Assembly (NCBI GenBank): GCA_900660155.1
Contig: CABFPE010000154.1
Coordinates: forward strand, 826,240-857,748
Origin: Hofstenia miamia
Taxonomy: Eukaryota > Xenacoelomorpha > Acoela > Hofsteniidae
DNA length: 31,509 nucleotides
Reading direction: 5' to 3'
Numbering within the stretch: position 1 is the stretch's first letter; each line of letters begins with the position of its first letter. The translations under genes and the position numbers were made by a program. Under the pieces are notes generated by a model, which saw only the letters and a list, made by a program, of their open reading frames with translations, was not told the origin of the DNA and did not search any database. Below, in pieces: positions 1 through 10,619 of this stretch.

Positions 1-164
1 CCGCCATAATAGGTTATTTGTAATAAAATTCACAGGACAAAATTGTAATGTATAATACTTAAATGTCACACAGCGGTTTCCTACAAACTTGATTAGTTTT
101 TGTGCAGAATGGCTTGACATTCGTGTTGGAGTATGATAGACCCCATCCGTCGTTAGAGGGTTAA
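1..164. mobile_element. Terminal end of a piggyBac-type element running off the left edge
   Basis: The segment ends at GTTAGAGGG followed by TTAA (161-164). Read on the other strand this is TTAA-CCCTCTAAC, the arrangement of a piggyBac-family terminus next to its TTAA target. A close match, TTAA-CCCTCTAACTACC, stands at 30472-30488 beside a piggyBac C-terminal coding remnant, which supports the family call. The rest of the element would lie left of the window. No coding sequence is visible in these 160 bases. The family assignment is inference from the terminus only. Confidence 0.5.
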
Positions 165-228
165 GAGTGTTCAAATATTCTCAGTCTGTTTTCATTGAAT
201 GAAACTAATTTATTCGCAATGTCTGACG

Positions 229-557
229 CATACTTGTCAACGAGCTGATATGTCTAAGCTCGGCTCGGCTTGGCTCGTTTAAATTTTGTGTAAGTTTGGC
301 TCGCTTTAGCTCGGTATTTTTTTAAAAATATTGTGCTCAAAAAATTTTTTACATAGCTCTTCCTGTTATTTAATAATTATTTCTTAAATAAGATTATAGG
401 AAAGGTATACTGACTGCAAAAAATAAGAAAAATCTCCATAATCAAATTAACAAGCAGAACTATAAACTTGCTTTGCCTAAAATAGGTTCGCGTTGGGCTC
501 GTTGTATATCAAATACTGTGCTCAAGCTCGGGTCTGCTCGGCTCGTTGCCACGTCTG
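229..557. mobile_element. hAT-type MITE with 8-bp target duplication
   Basis: The left end CATACTTGTCAACGAGC (229-245) and the reverse complement of the right end, CAGACGTGGCAACGAGC, match at 14 of 17 bases. They are flanked by GTCTGACG (221-228) and GTCTGACA (558-565), a 7 of 8 match, as expected of the 8-bp duplications made by hAT transposases. The 329-bp interior is non-coding and carries several GCTCGGCTCG-like subterminal motifs near both ends. It lies just downstream of caspase exon 662-777, so probably in the following intron. Confidence 0.8.
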
Positions 558-661
558 GTCTGACATCACGAATGAATCTGTTTAACAATTAACTAATTAT
601 TGTATTACTTAATATGTGAAGTTAAGATTAAATAAATATTGTTGAAATAAAATATTTTTAC

Positions 662-777
662 CATTATAAAATATGAGCCCAAATTATTATTTCGATAAGC
701 AAACATGCCGTTATAGCTCGCATGACAAATGAGCATATCACAAAATGTTGGTAAAGCATCAGGCTTGGAATCTACGC
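662..777 (-). CDS. Caspase exon: linker and start of the p10 subunit
   Basis: This exon encodes 38 codons in phase with exon 1261-1640. After the joining glycine they read VDSKPDALPTFCDMLICHAS, then YNGMFAYRNNNLGSYFIM. The pattern PTFxDMLIxxA...AYRN...GSYFI is the conserved start of the caspase small subunit, which helps build the substrate pocket for cleavage after aspartate. The acceptor is a pyrimidine-rich stretch ending in TTTAG (RC of 778-782), and the donor is ATG|GTAAAA at 661-660. The exon enters in phase 1 and leaves in phase 0. The rest of p10 is not visible in bases 1-661 and probably lies left of the window. A hAT MITE sits in the next intron. Confidence 0.85.
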
Positions 778-1137
778 CTAAATATAATAATACGATTAAC
801 ATTTTGTAATTGTAAAATACCACAATTTCAGTGCAAACCAGAACCGTGAATATCTTTCAATTTTCAAAAGGTGTTTAATGTCACAAATACCGTGCACTAA
901 GTCAGTTCCAAATGTGTGGAAATACGTATATTTGAAGGGGAAAAACAATTAAGGAATATATTTGCATAAAACTAATATTGAAAAATTATCATTCAGAATT
1001 TGAGTGAAATGAATTCTTCCTAGATATGTTACTTTACTTGCATGTAATTAAGAACTTTCAATGGACTTAACAATGATAAGCAGGAGTGCAATATATAATA
1101 TAAAAGAATGCCAATCATAGATAGGTCTTTAGAATAT

Positions 1138-1138
1138 T

Positions 1139-1171
<33 letters not shown>

Positions 1172-1180
1172 ATATATATT
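1138..1180. repeat. TA dinucleotide microsatellite
   Basis: This is a run of about 43 bases of alternating TA with two TTTA interruptions. It lies in the 483-bp intron between the two distal caspase exons. It is probably length-variable and has no evident function. Confidence 0.95.
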
Positions 1181-1260
1181 TATGATAGTGAAAACTCAAA
1201 TATGTGAAAAGAAAATATTTGTTCAAAATTAACAGTGTAGTACAAAGAAAATATTCATAC

Positions 1261-1640
1261 CTATTCCAGAATCCAATATTTCCCCACGACATGCTTGAAA
1301 GAAAAGGAATTTGGGAATCCCATTAAGAGTTTTTGATTCTCCAAACAGTTTTTTTATTGTATCATATGTCAGTAGAACGTTATTGGTGCCATAAACGCCA
1401 TTTTCATCACCATGAGATGAAATGAACAAAAGTACAGAACGGCATCTCTCTTTATGGCATCGATCATTAACAAATTCGGCAATAAGTTTTCGCATATCTT
1501 TTAAATTCTGACGATGACTTTCATTTTGGTACATTTTATATCCTAACTTTTTGAAAAGATTTTGAAGATTGTCACCATCCACTTTATTACGATTCAAATG
1601 TTTATTCCTAAGCATATACCTTTCAAAAACCTTTCTTGTT
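1261..1640 (-). CDS. Caspase exon: main part of the p20 catalytic subunit
   Basis: Caspases are cysteine proteases that cleave after aspartate, acting in apoptosis and related processes in the cytosol. This exon holds 126 whole codons, without a stop, covering most of p20. The motif KVDGDNLQNLFKKLGYKM is the usual DxxNLxxxFxxLGF block. RSVLLFISSHGDENG carries the catalytic His (codon 1412-1414). KFLFFQACRGE carries the catalytic Cys (codon 1289-1291) in the classical QACRG context. The exon starts after AAAG at 1641-1642 in phase 2 and ends before GTATGA at 1260 in phase 1, which joins exactly to 662-777. Both catalytic residues are present, so this part looks functional. The upstream exon that fits its phase is 23371-23512. 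A decayed homologue lies at 22483-22617. Confidence 0.92.
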
Positions 1641-4600
1641 CTTTAAAAATATAAACAAAGCACTCATTTTAATATATCTAATCTATCATCTATGTTGATT
1701 CCTGCAGCATGATGCTTGATTTTTACCTTCCTAATATAATCAAATTTAATAAAATATAATCAAATTTTAGGTAAATTTGGAAATAGCTATGCTTTTACAA
1801 CATCAATTTCGGAATAATCAATTTGTTAATAGAATAATTTGTGTTAATAGAATTTTGAATAATTCATATGATGTAAAGGAAAGATTTTTGTATGTCTTAT
1901 TGTGACAAAAGCTACAACATACAGTAATATAATTACATAAACATTATATCTAATATAAAAATTGACAATAGTGTATGCAAATTTCAAAATAGTTAGTCAA
2001 AGCTTTTGTTAAAAATCTTTGAATATGAGGGAAGGAAAGTTGTTGAATGATTGCATACATAATAGAGAGTGATAATATGAGATAAACAAGTACACGGTTG
2101 AAATTTTATATGTTCTATAAACAGTCTTTGCCAAAAATAGTTGGTAGCAAATTATTTTGAAAGCATTAATGTCATAATATAGACTTGTTGCTTCAAAATA
2201 ATTTTTCTTATTTTAAACTCAAAACTTGTGTAAATTTTACGATTAGATGTTTAATTTTCATTCTATGTACCTGCAAATTGCATCTTAATAATTATCTCAA
2301 TGAATATGCAAGCCATGTAAAATATATCAAACAAGCAAAGTAAATGTAAAAATTTTAGTCTATTAACAAATTTTGATTTAATACACTCATTAGGTACAAA
2401 AATATTGGTATTCAAAATGTCTAAAATCATATTAAATTGTTAAAATCTACATAAATAAAACACAGTGACGCACCGGAATTTTTACAAATTTTGAAGAGAC
2501 TAAGCGTGATAATATAAATACTTAAGAATGCGCTGAATTTTGTTTACTGAGATTGCTTGTTTTGCTATATTTTACATAACTTGTATATTGAAGAACATAT
2601 TTTCTAGGGTGCTCCTTTAGTAGGCCATAGAATGGAAACTAAACCTCTGATAAAAACAGGCCCTTAGGGATGGGGGTTGGGGGGACGAACCCTCTTGGAA
2701 GGTCAGACAACCCCCTAGACAATAAAGCTAAAAGTAAACTCAACATGTAAAAGTAAGATTTTGTTATATTTGCTCTCAATAATATCGTCCAATGCATTTC
2801 TAAGGTCTATTTTTTCAATACTTTGAAACATTTTCGCGAGGGCTTAATGCCCCGCTTTTGTTCATTCACTCGATCACTACTAGATATCCCTACGTCAGAA
2901 AATACTATATACATCTATGCATGCAACTAAGGCCCAGTGATGACCAATTTAAACTTCCAGTTAAACTACGTTTAAACATTAGGTTAAACTTAAGTTTATA
3001 TAAATGTGGCAATGATTTAATATTCAGTTTATACTGCAGTTTATATTTTAGCCTCAATTCAAACTATTAGGGTCTAATTATTTTGCGTGTGGGAGTAACT
3101 GACAAACACTATGCTACTTACAAAGTGAGCAGTGAACAGTGAAATAAACGTCTCTAAGGCTACTATTAGACTAGGTGATTGGGTAAAACTGATGTGTTAC
3201 ATTTGAAAGCATTGCACGTCTAACCACTCGAGATAATTAGCAATGGGACAACCACTAAAAAATCGAACTCGCATGATTTCTTCTACAAAAACATACATTG
3301 TTGAGTGGAGTTATGCACCATTTGTAAGATACTATTCTCATTTTAATACATAATGTGAATCTTCACGATTGCCAGAATTGCACAAAAAGTGCGGTATACG
3401 ACATATTAGTGTTTCATTAAACAACTATGTGAAAAAAGTTCATGCGCGTGCATAAATCATTGCGTTAAAAGGTCACAATTGTTCAAATGTGAAAATACAT
3501 TCACAAGAAAATACCACAGAGATCTTGTTTCATACATTCAACGTCATGACATAGAAAATTGGTGTCAGATACACAAAATTTTCAGTGTTACTTTTATACC
3601 GCTTGAGGTGAAAAATTCACCCCAAAAAAATTCAAAAATAGTTATACATATATTATATTATAATCTTTTTCGACTAACTTAAGAAGTCATGAAGTTTCGA
3701 TACAATAACATCAACGGCACTCATTTTATATGAGAGGCTTAAATAATTGTGGCGTGTAAAATTCACCTCAAACAACGACGAAAGGATAATAAGTAAAGAA
3801 TTAAAACATTTTGTTCAAAACAAGTTTTGATTACTAAATATAAAACAATGTCTTTTCATATCATGATGCATCCAATTTTCAGAAGTTGGAAGCAATAAAT
3901 GTAAAAAATGATAAGCCATAGATGGATCCTCTTATATTTACATATTTTGCACACTCAGCAAAATTGAGGCTGTGCAGAGCAAGGCGTCTTACCAATTGCA
4001 AGTGAGGCGGATTTTTGTAACCTGGCCTGCCTTGCCCCACCCCACAGAATTTGTGCGACGGATTGTCTGAGGTTGCTAATCCTCCTTTGAAAGATTTCAT
4101 AGAATTTTCGATAAAGTTTTTGGCCCTTTAGGGCTGTCATTATCGTCATTTTCACATCAGTGTCTGATGTGTAGGCTTTGCAAGTATCAAGCTTCAAAAC
4201 AGGAAAAAAAGAACTTGAAGACTGTACTCTACGAAATATGGTAGGTAGTATTTTTGAATAGGAATTCAATATTGTTCATTATTAGTTGCTCTGTCATCTT
4301 GTTTGGATCATTGACACCCGCCCTAATCATGGTTACGATTTCAACTCATTTGGCAACGTCGTAATACTCGTAGTTTTCTTTCCAGATGTTTAACCATATG
4401 AGGTCATTAGCTCCAGCAAAAACGGTAATATGTTTTACTTTTTGTTCGCTATCTTAGTTTTGAGATCATTATTTCAGAATGCATCAGTTCGCCCTTTTTA
4501 TACATTGTTTTGGGTGTGTTTTTGCTATCAAAGTATAATAGGTTTTCTTGTTGCCTCTACTTGAGTGTCTGTACCAGAGCTGCAACTGTGCCTAGTTTTT

Positions 4601-4732
4601 AGAAGCATGTCCCGGCATGGCATGGTAGATTTTAAGCACAGCATGACATGTTAATTCGATGTGTTTGTATGGGAGGTATCTGCTAGACGATTCAGTCGTT
4701 TCTGAATTTATTATAATAAGACTGAACGAGTA
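1641..4732. other. AT-rich non-coding stretch, probably caspase intron
   Basis: No convincing gene was found. About 150 bases next to the caspase exon (1641-1735) resemble the intron beside the decayed exon copy near 22618-22725. The interval also holds a G-rich patch (2668-2684), a segment rich in GTTTAAAC and AGTTTA words (about 2930-3070) that looks like an old non-autonomous repeat, and a GC-richer patch at 3950-4100. Short open frames on the minus strand at 3879-4269 show no family I recognise. The start of this interval is intron; how far the intron runs depends on whether the exon at 23371-23512 belongs to the same gene. Confidence 0.5.
2668..2684 (+). other. G-rich tract in AT-rich DNA
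   Basis: The tract GGGATGGGGGTTGGGGGG stands out in this AT-rich window and could in principle fold into a G-quadruplex on the plus strand. A C-rich CAACCCCC stretch follows about 25 bases later. It may be part of an old repeat. No role can be assigned. Confidence 0.35.
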
Positions 4733-5695
4733 ACCAATAAACGCACCGACGTCGAAAACGGCAGTGAAACGACAGTGGAGTGTCGATTTACATTCGAAAA
4801 ATTTTTATTTATTTTCGAAGCCTTTTTGACGTCGTTTCAACAGTGGTTTTAGAATTAGTGAATGCCATCTTTCGTAAAAAATAGGAATATAAATGAAATT
4901 TTTGCTAAAAATGGTATTACGAAATAATTCTTCAAATTAACAATTCGTTTAAACTTTAATCCTAGGTTCGTTAACAAATTAATGCAAAATAAACTGTATT
5001 TTTATGCAACAATGAAATTTTGATTACTCTCTCATATTATGTAAGAACTATTGAGAAATTGTTAACAAATGGTATACTAAAACAACAATAGAATTATCCA
5101 AAACCGCAATGCTTCTGCAAGAAATTGTCAACATCAATATTTTATTGAAATGTCTCAGATAGGCTATAACTATAAAATGTCGCCTAGTCACAGCTGAAAT
5201 GTAATTGGTAATTTTAAATACATGCATTTACTCTCTGCCAAATAACAAGTGTAAACCGCGATATATTAAATTTATAAATCTATAATAGTAATTCTATATT
5301 TTCCTATTAATTATAAGTTATTCTTGAAAGTTAATTGTATATATTGCTTCTAAATGTAATTATGCAAAGGGTTTTGAATCGGATTATAAGTTTATAATTT
5401 ATAGCACATTTTATTTTAAATTAGGTATTTATTGAATGCGGTAATTCTCGTGCGCTTGTTTTAAGAGTAGAAATAGAAATAGAAGTAGAAACAATTTATT
5501 GACATAAAGTATTTCTTTATTTAAAGCAATCCGTACTTGTTATTTATCGAACAACAAATCTGTGTAATAACATGCACACGTATTTTGAGAGTATTTTAGA
5601 TAGTTCTGCAACAACTGTAATTTTTCTAATCGTATTTCTATAGCTCATCATTTTTGGAACAGTAAAGAATTTTTAATTCAATTGGAAAGGCTATC

Positions 5696-6855
5696 ATGAC
5701 TTCCTACAATAGTTCAGAGAGTTTGTCTGATAATGAAGAAATACCTATCTCAAGTGAACAAAATTTTTTGGAAATCAGTGAGGCTTCAGATATCGATTTC
5801 ATTGATAATAATTCTGCAAGTATGTATTAGTTAATTTAATTTTAGTTTTGGATATCAATAATATGTCTCATGTTTAAATTAATTTTCGTTTTAATAAAAA
5901 ATTAAACTAGATGTAAGCTCACATTTTTCATCATCAACTTCAGACGATACTAGTAGGGAAGATGAGAAGGAATCTATGAAAAATTTCATTGCAAGTTGGG
6001 CAAATTCGCATAATATATCTTCTGCTGCAATTAATTCATTGCTAAAAGGTTTAAGAAAATTTGACAGTTCTCTTCCACTTGGTGCTCGAACATTGTTAGG
6101 AACTCCAAGATCGGTGGTACCTATTCACCAGATGGGAAGTGGTCATTATATATACTTCGGATTTTCAGATGCTTTTGCGAAACTTGGCGTTTCTAATTAT
6201 AATGTACAGGTTTGTGTAAAATTGAGACATATATATTATTTTATTATTTGTTTAGATAGATGTTAACATTGATAGTCTTCCACTTTTCAGATCTAGCAGT
6301 GGAAAGCAACAGAACATCATCTGTTTTTGTTATATGTTGGTCCAGTGGTTCTTTCGTTGGTTAAAAACTTTCCACAGGATTATGTAAAACATTTCAACTT
6401 GTTATCTGTTGCTATACTCCTCCTTTGTTCTCCCAATCTGTGCATTGAAAATGCTTCTTTGGGGCAAGAATTACTAGAACATTATATAGAAGGTCATTCT
6501 GTACTTTATGGTCCTGAGACGCTGTCATATGCTGTTCATACATTACTGCATCTGACACAGTTTGTACAGAAGTATGGCCACTTAGATTCGTTCTCATGTT
6601 TCAAATATGAAAATTTTTTGCAAAGAATAAAAAAAGGATAATAAAATTTGCCTGCTTCACAAAATTGATTCTCCAACTCTGCTTATTATGGAGAGAATTT
6701 CTTCTCTATGTACCTTCCCATTAGAAAGTTCAGAAATTGATGTTGTATGCAAAATTTCCTCAAATTCAATGTACTACAATGAAGATGATGTAAAATGTAA
6801 ATTAGTATACTTTCCATACATTAATGACACATTTGTAGTAATGCCGTTTATATAA
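5696..6855 (+). pseudogene. CACTA-type transposase, internally deleted derivative
   Basis: Three exons are visible. Exon 1 (5696-5819) starts MTSYNSSESLSDNEE and is acidic. Exon 2 (5943-6209) contains FIASWANSHNISSAAINSLL, then LPLGARTLLGTPR and GSGHYIYFGF, the N-terminal module of insect and cnidarian transposase-domain proteins. Exon 3 (from 6297 or 6300) has WKATEHHLFLLYVGPVVL, then LYGPETLSYAVHTLLHL and KYGHLDSFSCFKYENFLQ, the C-terminal module of the same proteins. Exon phases match (1, then 0). The long central part of the family, several hundred residues with the catalytic core, is absent between exons 2 and 3. Exon 3 stops at 6641, but C-terminal coding continues in another frame to 6855 (YNEDDVKCKLVYFPYIND), so one frameshift lies near 6635-6641. 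The product, if made, could not catalyse transposition. Confidence 0.8.
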
Positions 6856-6949
6856 AATTTTTTTCTTCATTCAATATAAAATAATTTTTATAATATAAAT
6901 AAATTTTTACTTATTTGTTAAACATCTAATATTTTGTCTTATTTCAGTT

Positions 6950-8476
6950 ATGTACTACATAGTAGATTTTAAAGGCGAAGGTTGTTCAGATTTTGTTCCA
7001 GTGAGCTGGATTTCTTCTAACAGAAAATCCTGCTATTGGCCTCCTAACAAATGCGAAAAAAGGAGGAGAAATCTGGAAGAACCACAGGATAATTAGGAAA
7101 TGATTCCCATTCTCATAATTGGAACTGCGGGTTTGTTTATAAAAATAATTGTAACTATTTGATTTGATGCTATAATGAATGATTATTTGGCCAATGTTTT
7201 CTTTTCTTTAGATTCATACAATTTGAAATTGTAATATACTTTTAGAAAGCCTTACAGAAGCCCGACCAAAATCGATCGATTCCCAATATACAAGTAATGT
7301 GGATGAATCATTTACTAAAAAGCCGGCAAAACGACCAAGACAGCCGGCAGATGCCCTCATTAGATCCATTGAGTTGGATAGCGATGTAGGGGAAAATGAA
7401 AATATTCATCCAATCTCATTAATGACTATGCATAATTAATAATTCATTATCAACATAATAATTACAATGTTGGATTACTTAAATATGCATGATTTACATT
7501 ATATTTTTCATTATTGATATTTTTGATTTTGCATCTTAGAAATCCAAGCAGTTATTTTCAAAAACGTTTCAATCTGTTGTAACGCCAGTCACTGACATGG
7601 GAAGTATCACCTCCCCCATACACCAGCTCCGACTCCTTCAACCAGTGCATGCAATTGTTCTTGTAAAGATTTTATATATGATTGTATCTTACAGTTTTGC
7701 TTAGCGCATTTAAAAGGAGTGTACTGAGAACTAGCGAAAGATGCGTGTGGATATCACGAAAATACTGATCACGGTTTCCGCAAATTCGTCAAATAATGAA
7801 GGCTTGACGGACTTGGACCAAGTGTTCCCGATAAAGACAGAAGTTGAATTTAATAACTTTTGTTGTGAAAAAGGGGATGAATTGAAATTTGTATGAATAA
7901 AATAAAAAATTAAATTTCATTTATTTTTAGGCACCAATTCTATCTTTGAAGGGCAAAGCTTCTCTGCAACGTTCAATTAATGCAATGCTACGCTTCGCCT
8001 TATCGTGTGAGCTCTGTTCCAAAATTAATATTTCCGATGCCAATGGAAAAATTTCCTTTTTAAAGAGCAAGTTATTCTCTGTTTTAAAGAGTATAAGCAT
8101 GCTTATTATGTATTTATGCAATACAATTAATGAATATAAGGTAGTATACCCTGTACTACATTTCATATAATTCGTGATGAAATTTCATATTATTTATGTA
8201 TTTTAAAAAATATCTTAATTGTATACATTTTTAGAGGCCGTGCGATTAAATAAAGAAACAGCTTCAGCACTAGATTCAGAAGTACAAGATGCCGCTAGAA
8301 ACTTCTTGAAGGATGTTGGAACTACTCAAAAGAAACAACGCGCATTGTCCTCTGATAATGACAGCTTTTATATTCTTTTGTTCATTATATGTAAATATAA
8401 ATATATTTGGGGCATTGTGCAACTTTCGATTTACTTAATTTTAGAGAATTATTTCTTATTTTCAAGCATTAGTTAA
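6950..8476 (+). pseudogene. DUF4806-domain protein gene, damaged
   Basis: The first exon (6950-7130) reads MYYIVDFKGEGCSDFVPVSW, then SCYWPPNKCEK, the usual start of DUF4806 proteins (an acidic VVEF strand, then VPxxWL and CYWPP). It has an in-frame TAG at 7094-7096 and resumes IPILIIGTAG before the donor at 7131. A basic middle exon (7246-7385) contains KKPAKRPRQPAD. The exons between 7386 and 7740 are unclear, with frame changes. The domain itself is spread over three exons with matching phases: up to 7890 (LDQVFPIKTEVEFNNF), 7931-8090 (LKGKASLQRSINAMLRFALS) and 8235-8476 (AVRLNKETASALDSEVQDAA). The family function is unknown. Members are multi-copy in insects and Hydra. Placement beside a transposase suggests a transposon second gene, which is inference. 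Confidence 0.7.
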
Positions 8477-9124
8477 TTTGTTTAGATAATGGAATTTGTC
8501 TGTTTGTGGAAGTTTTATTGCTATTTCCCGTTCATAATGAAGTGTTTGTGAATAATTTTACTATTCAGGAGAAACATGACGAGGTTAGTCAATTTTGTAT
8601 TTTTAAATTAGTTTAATGAAATTTTTATGTGAAGTACCAATTCTACATGATTGCTAAAGTCCAAAGTCATGAAGATTTTTTTGATGGTATATAGTGGTGC
8701 GAAAATGCTATTTATTGGTTAGTTCTTAGTCTTTAATGTTCAATTTGAACAATGCTCTATACCTAACTTACCTATTATTGCTAAACATTTAATTTTGTCT
8801 ATTTAAATAATGTAATGATTATTAATGTATTCTTTCATATATACCAGTATATATATATATATATATATATATATAATGTCAAAATGTTTAGATTTAGATG
8901 TCTTATTTCTTCGTCAATTTTGTTTAGAAAAAAATGGTATTTTCGATAATGAATCAAAGGTGTGTCGAAAACGTGTAGATTTAAGTGTCATAATTCAACG
9001 TAGAAATGCCGTCGGGAATATTTAGATTTTCGTCGTTGAATCGAATGAGTTGTGTTTATTGGGTACTCAGAGTAATGTTGTAGTTTCAGCATGATTCTAG
9101 GTAATTTTATGTGGAGTGCAGAAA
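8477..9124. other. AT-rich non-coding stretch with TA microsatellite
   Basis: No gene is supported. The stretch has a 28-bp TA microsatellite at 8848-8875 and the tentative right end of the CACTA-like element near 9050-9062. The word GTCGAAAACG near 8965 also occurs in the left end region near 4753, possibly a subterminal motif. The sequence AATGAGTTGTGTTTA at 9044-9058 recurs at 14094-14108. Confidence 0.5.
8848..8875. repeat. TA dinucleotide microsatellite
   Basis: This is an uninterrupted run of alternating TA, 28 bases long, between the DUF4806 gene and the minus-strand retroelement. It is a simple repeat with no assigned role. Confidence 0.95.
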
Positions 9125-10550
9125 TCATTCCTGTAGCATTTCCGTGGTTAGGGGTGAGTTGCAGTCTGTATACGTCTTGTAGTGTGTTTCAGATATAGTG
9201 CCCCACGTGCATTTTCTAGTGTGAGTGTGGAAGATATCAATTTTATTTTCATGTATTCTGAGTTTATTCTGGATGATGATGGGTGATAATCTTCCAAATG
9301 GGTTTTCAAAGTTGATAACTTTTGTGATGTATTTTTTGAAATGATCAAAGTTCGTTCTTTTGGAGATTGGCATTTGAATTGACTTGTCATGTGTAAAAAA
9401 GATGCTTAGAAGCCATAGTGCAGGAGTGGCTGGTATATCGGGTATTTGAGTTTCTTTAAATATCTCCTTACAGAAAGAAGTTTTGGTTTTAAATCCCGTA
9501 GCTGTGATGATGCGTTTGAGTAATCTCTCTGTTTCCATTGAGTAATTTCTGTGTGGACATTCTATTTTGATCTGTGGCCACTGTTCATTGTTATACTTTG
9601 AGTTGAGTCCATCTTTGGCGAATTTCACTAAGAGCTTGCTGTGATTGCCTAAATGCATCTTATGTCTGTTATGTCTGAGCACATACAGTTGGGATCAAGT
9701 ATTTCCAAAGTTCTATAGCAATTCTTCTGCGATTATGCATTGTAGTGGTAAATTTCTATTAACAGAGATGTCAATGAATATTAATTAGTAATACTTTCTT
9801 TAGGTGTCACTGCTGTTCTCTGCAACGTCAATTGGTCAATTTGGTTCATGCATTGTACCATTTTCATATCATACTTGTCAGCTGTTTTCAAGAAGTATAT
9901 ATGTATAAGGTTTTTCCAATTGATATTTACCGAGGTTATTTTCTGACAGGCTTTTTGTTTTTAACGAATTTGTAGATACTTCTATTGTGTTTGAATGTTA
10001 TGTGAGTTGTGCTCCTCAAGTATTCTCTGCTAAGTTCTTCACGCATCCATTCTTCATAGAAAATGAGTGTGCTTATTTTAGGACGTTTACTTGCGTTGAT
10101 AGTGGTTGGTAAGATACTGTGATGAATTTTGTTTTCTGAGATACTGAGTAAGTCCAAGGTAAGAAGTTTTGTTTCTTTGGAGAGATTGTTAGTGCTGATG
10201 TGTTGCAATCTACGTATTGCAATGAAATAGGGGTGTAGAATTTCTCCTTTGCATATGGACATTTTCTCTAAATGTTTTGGTAGCTTGCAGATTGTTTATT
10301 GCTTCAAACAGAAGTAGTTGAACTGACTGTTGAGAGGTTTCCAAGAATTTGTCATTTAAATGGTATGCATGAAATTGGATGTGGTGAGTGTCTTCGTTTA
10401 CCACCCGCCCTTTTCGACGTAGTAGGGCCTGTAGATGTAGAACGAAAGTCAACACTAGCTCCTGAATCCATACCTGGTGCACTTACACTAGTAAAGACGT
10501 CAGGGCCGGTATTATCTCAGAGTCTGAGTATGATGCACTTATACTAACTT
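9125..10550 (-). pseudogene. Third-gene (env-position) region of the minus-strand gypsy fossil
   Basis: Several open stretches on the minus strand lie downstream of the integrase tail. They contain LLFEAINNLQATK, then RRLQHISTNNLSKETKLLTL and LIFYEEWMREE. The position after integrase is where errantivirus-like Ty3/gypsy elements carry an envelope-type gene. I see no clear fusion peptide, furin site or membrane segment, so the identity is by position only. The region is broken into about three or more pieces. Confidence 0.4.
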
Positions 10551-10619
10551 AGACTTGAGATGTTCCCACATGTAAATCTTCTTCATCAGACAAGGTGTCT
10601 GGTTTGAGAGCTTTGCTCA

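Larger units (their letters stand above)
4733..9062 (+). mobile_element. CACTA-like (EnSpm-type) DNA transposon carrying two genes; ends tentative
   Basis: The interval carries a transposase-like gene (5696-6855) and a DUF4806 gene (6950-8476) on the same strand, about 95 bases apart. Candidate ends are ACCAATAAACGCACC just after GTA near 4733, and an inverted counterpart TGTGTTTATTGG just before GTA near 9050-9062. This would be a 3-bp GTA target duplication, the length typical of the CACTA superfamily. The terminal match is short (about 10 bases) and the ends do not start with the canonical CACT, so the limits are tentative. The gene content supports a DNA transposon more firmly than the ends do. 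Confidence 0.45.

Noticed and set aside
3879-4520. Minus-strand open frames with FAGANDL, resembling the GxND block of SGNH hydrolases
   Set aside because: Only one short motif, several stops around it, and none of the other SGNH blocks (GDS, catalytic DxxH) were seen.
7927-8170. Opposite-strand open frame across the DUF4806 exon
   Set aside because: It mirrors the DUF4806 coding exon, which has family motifs and splice signals on the plus strand.
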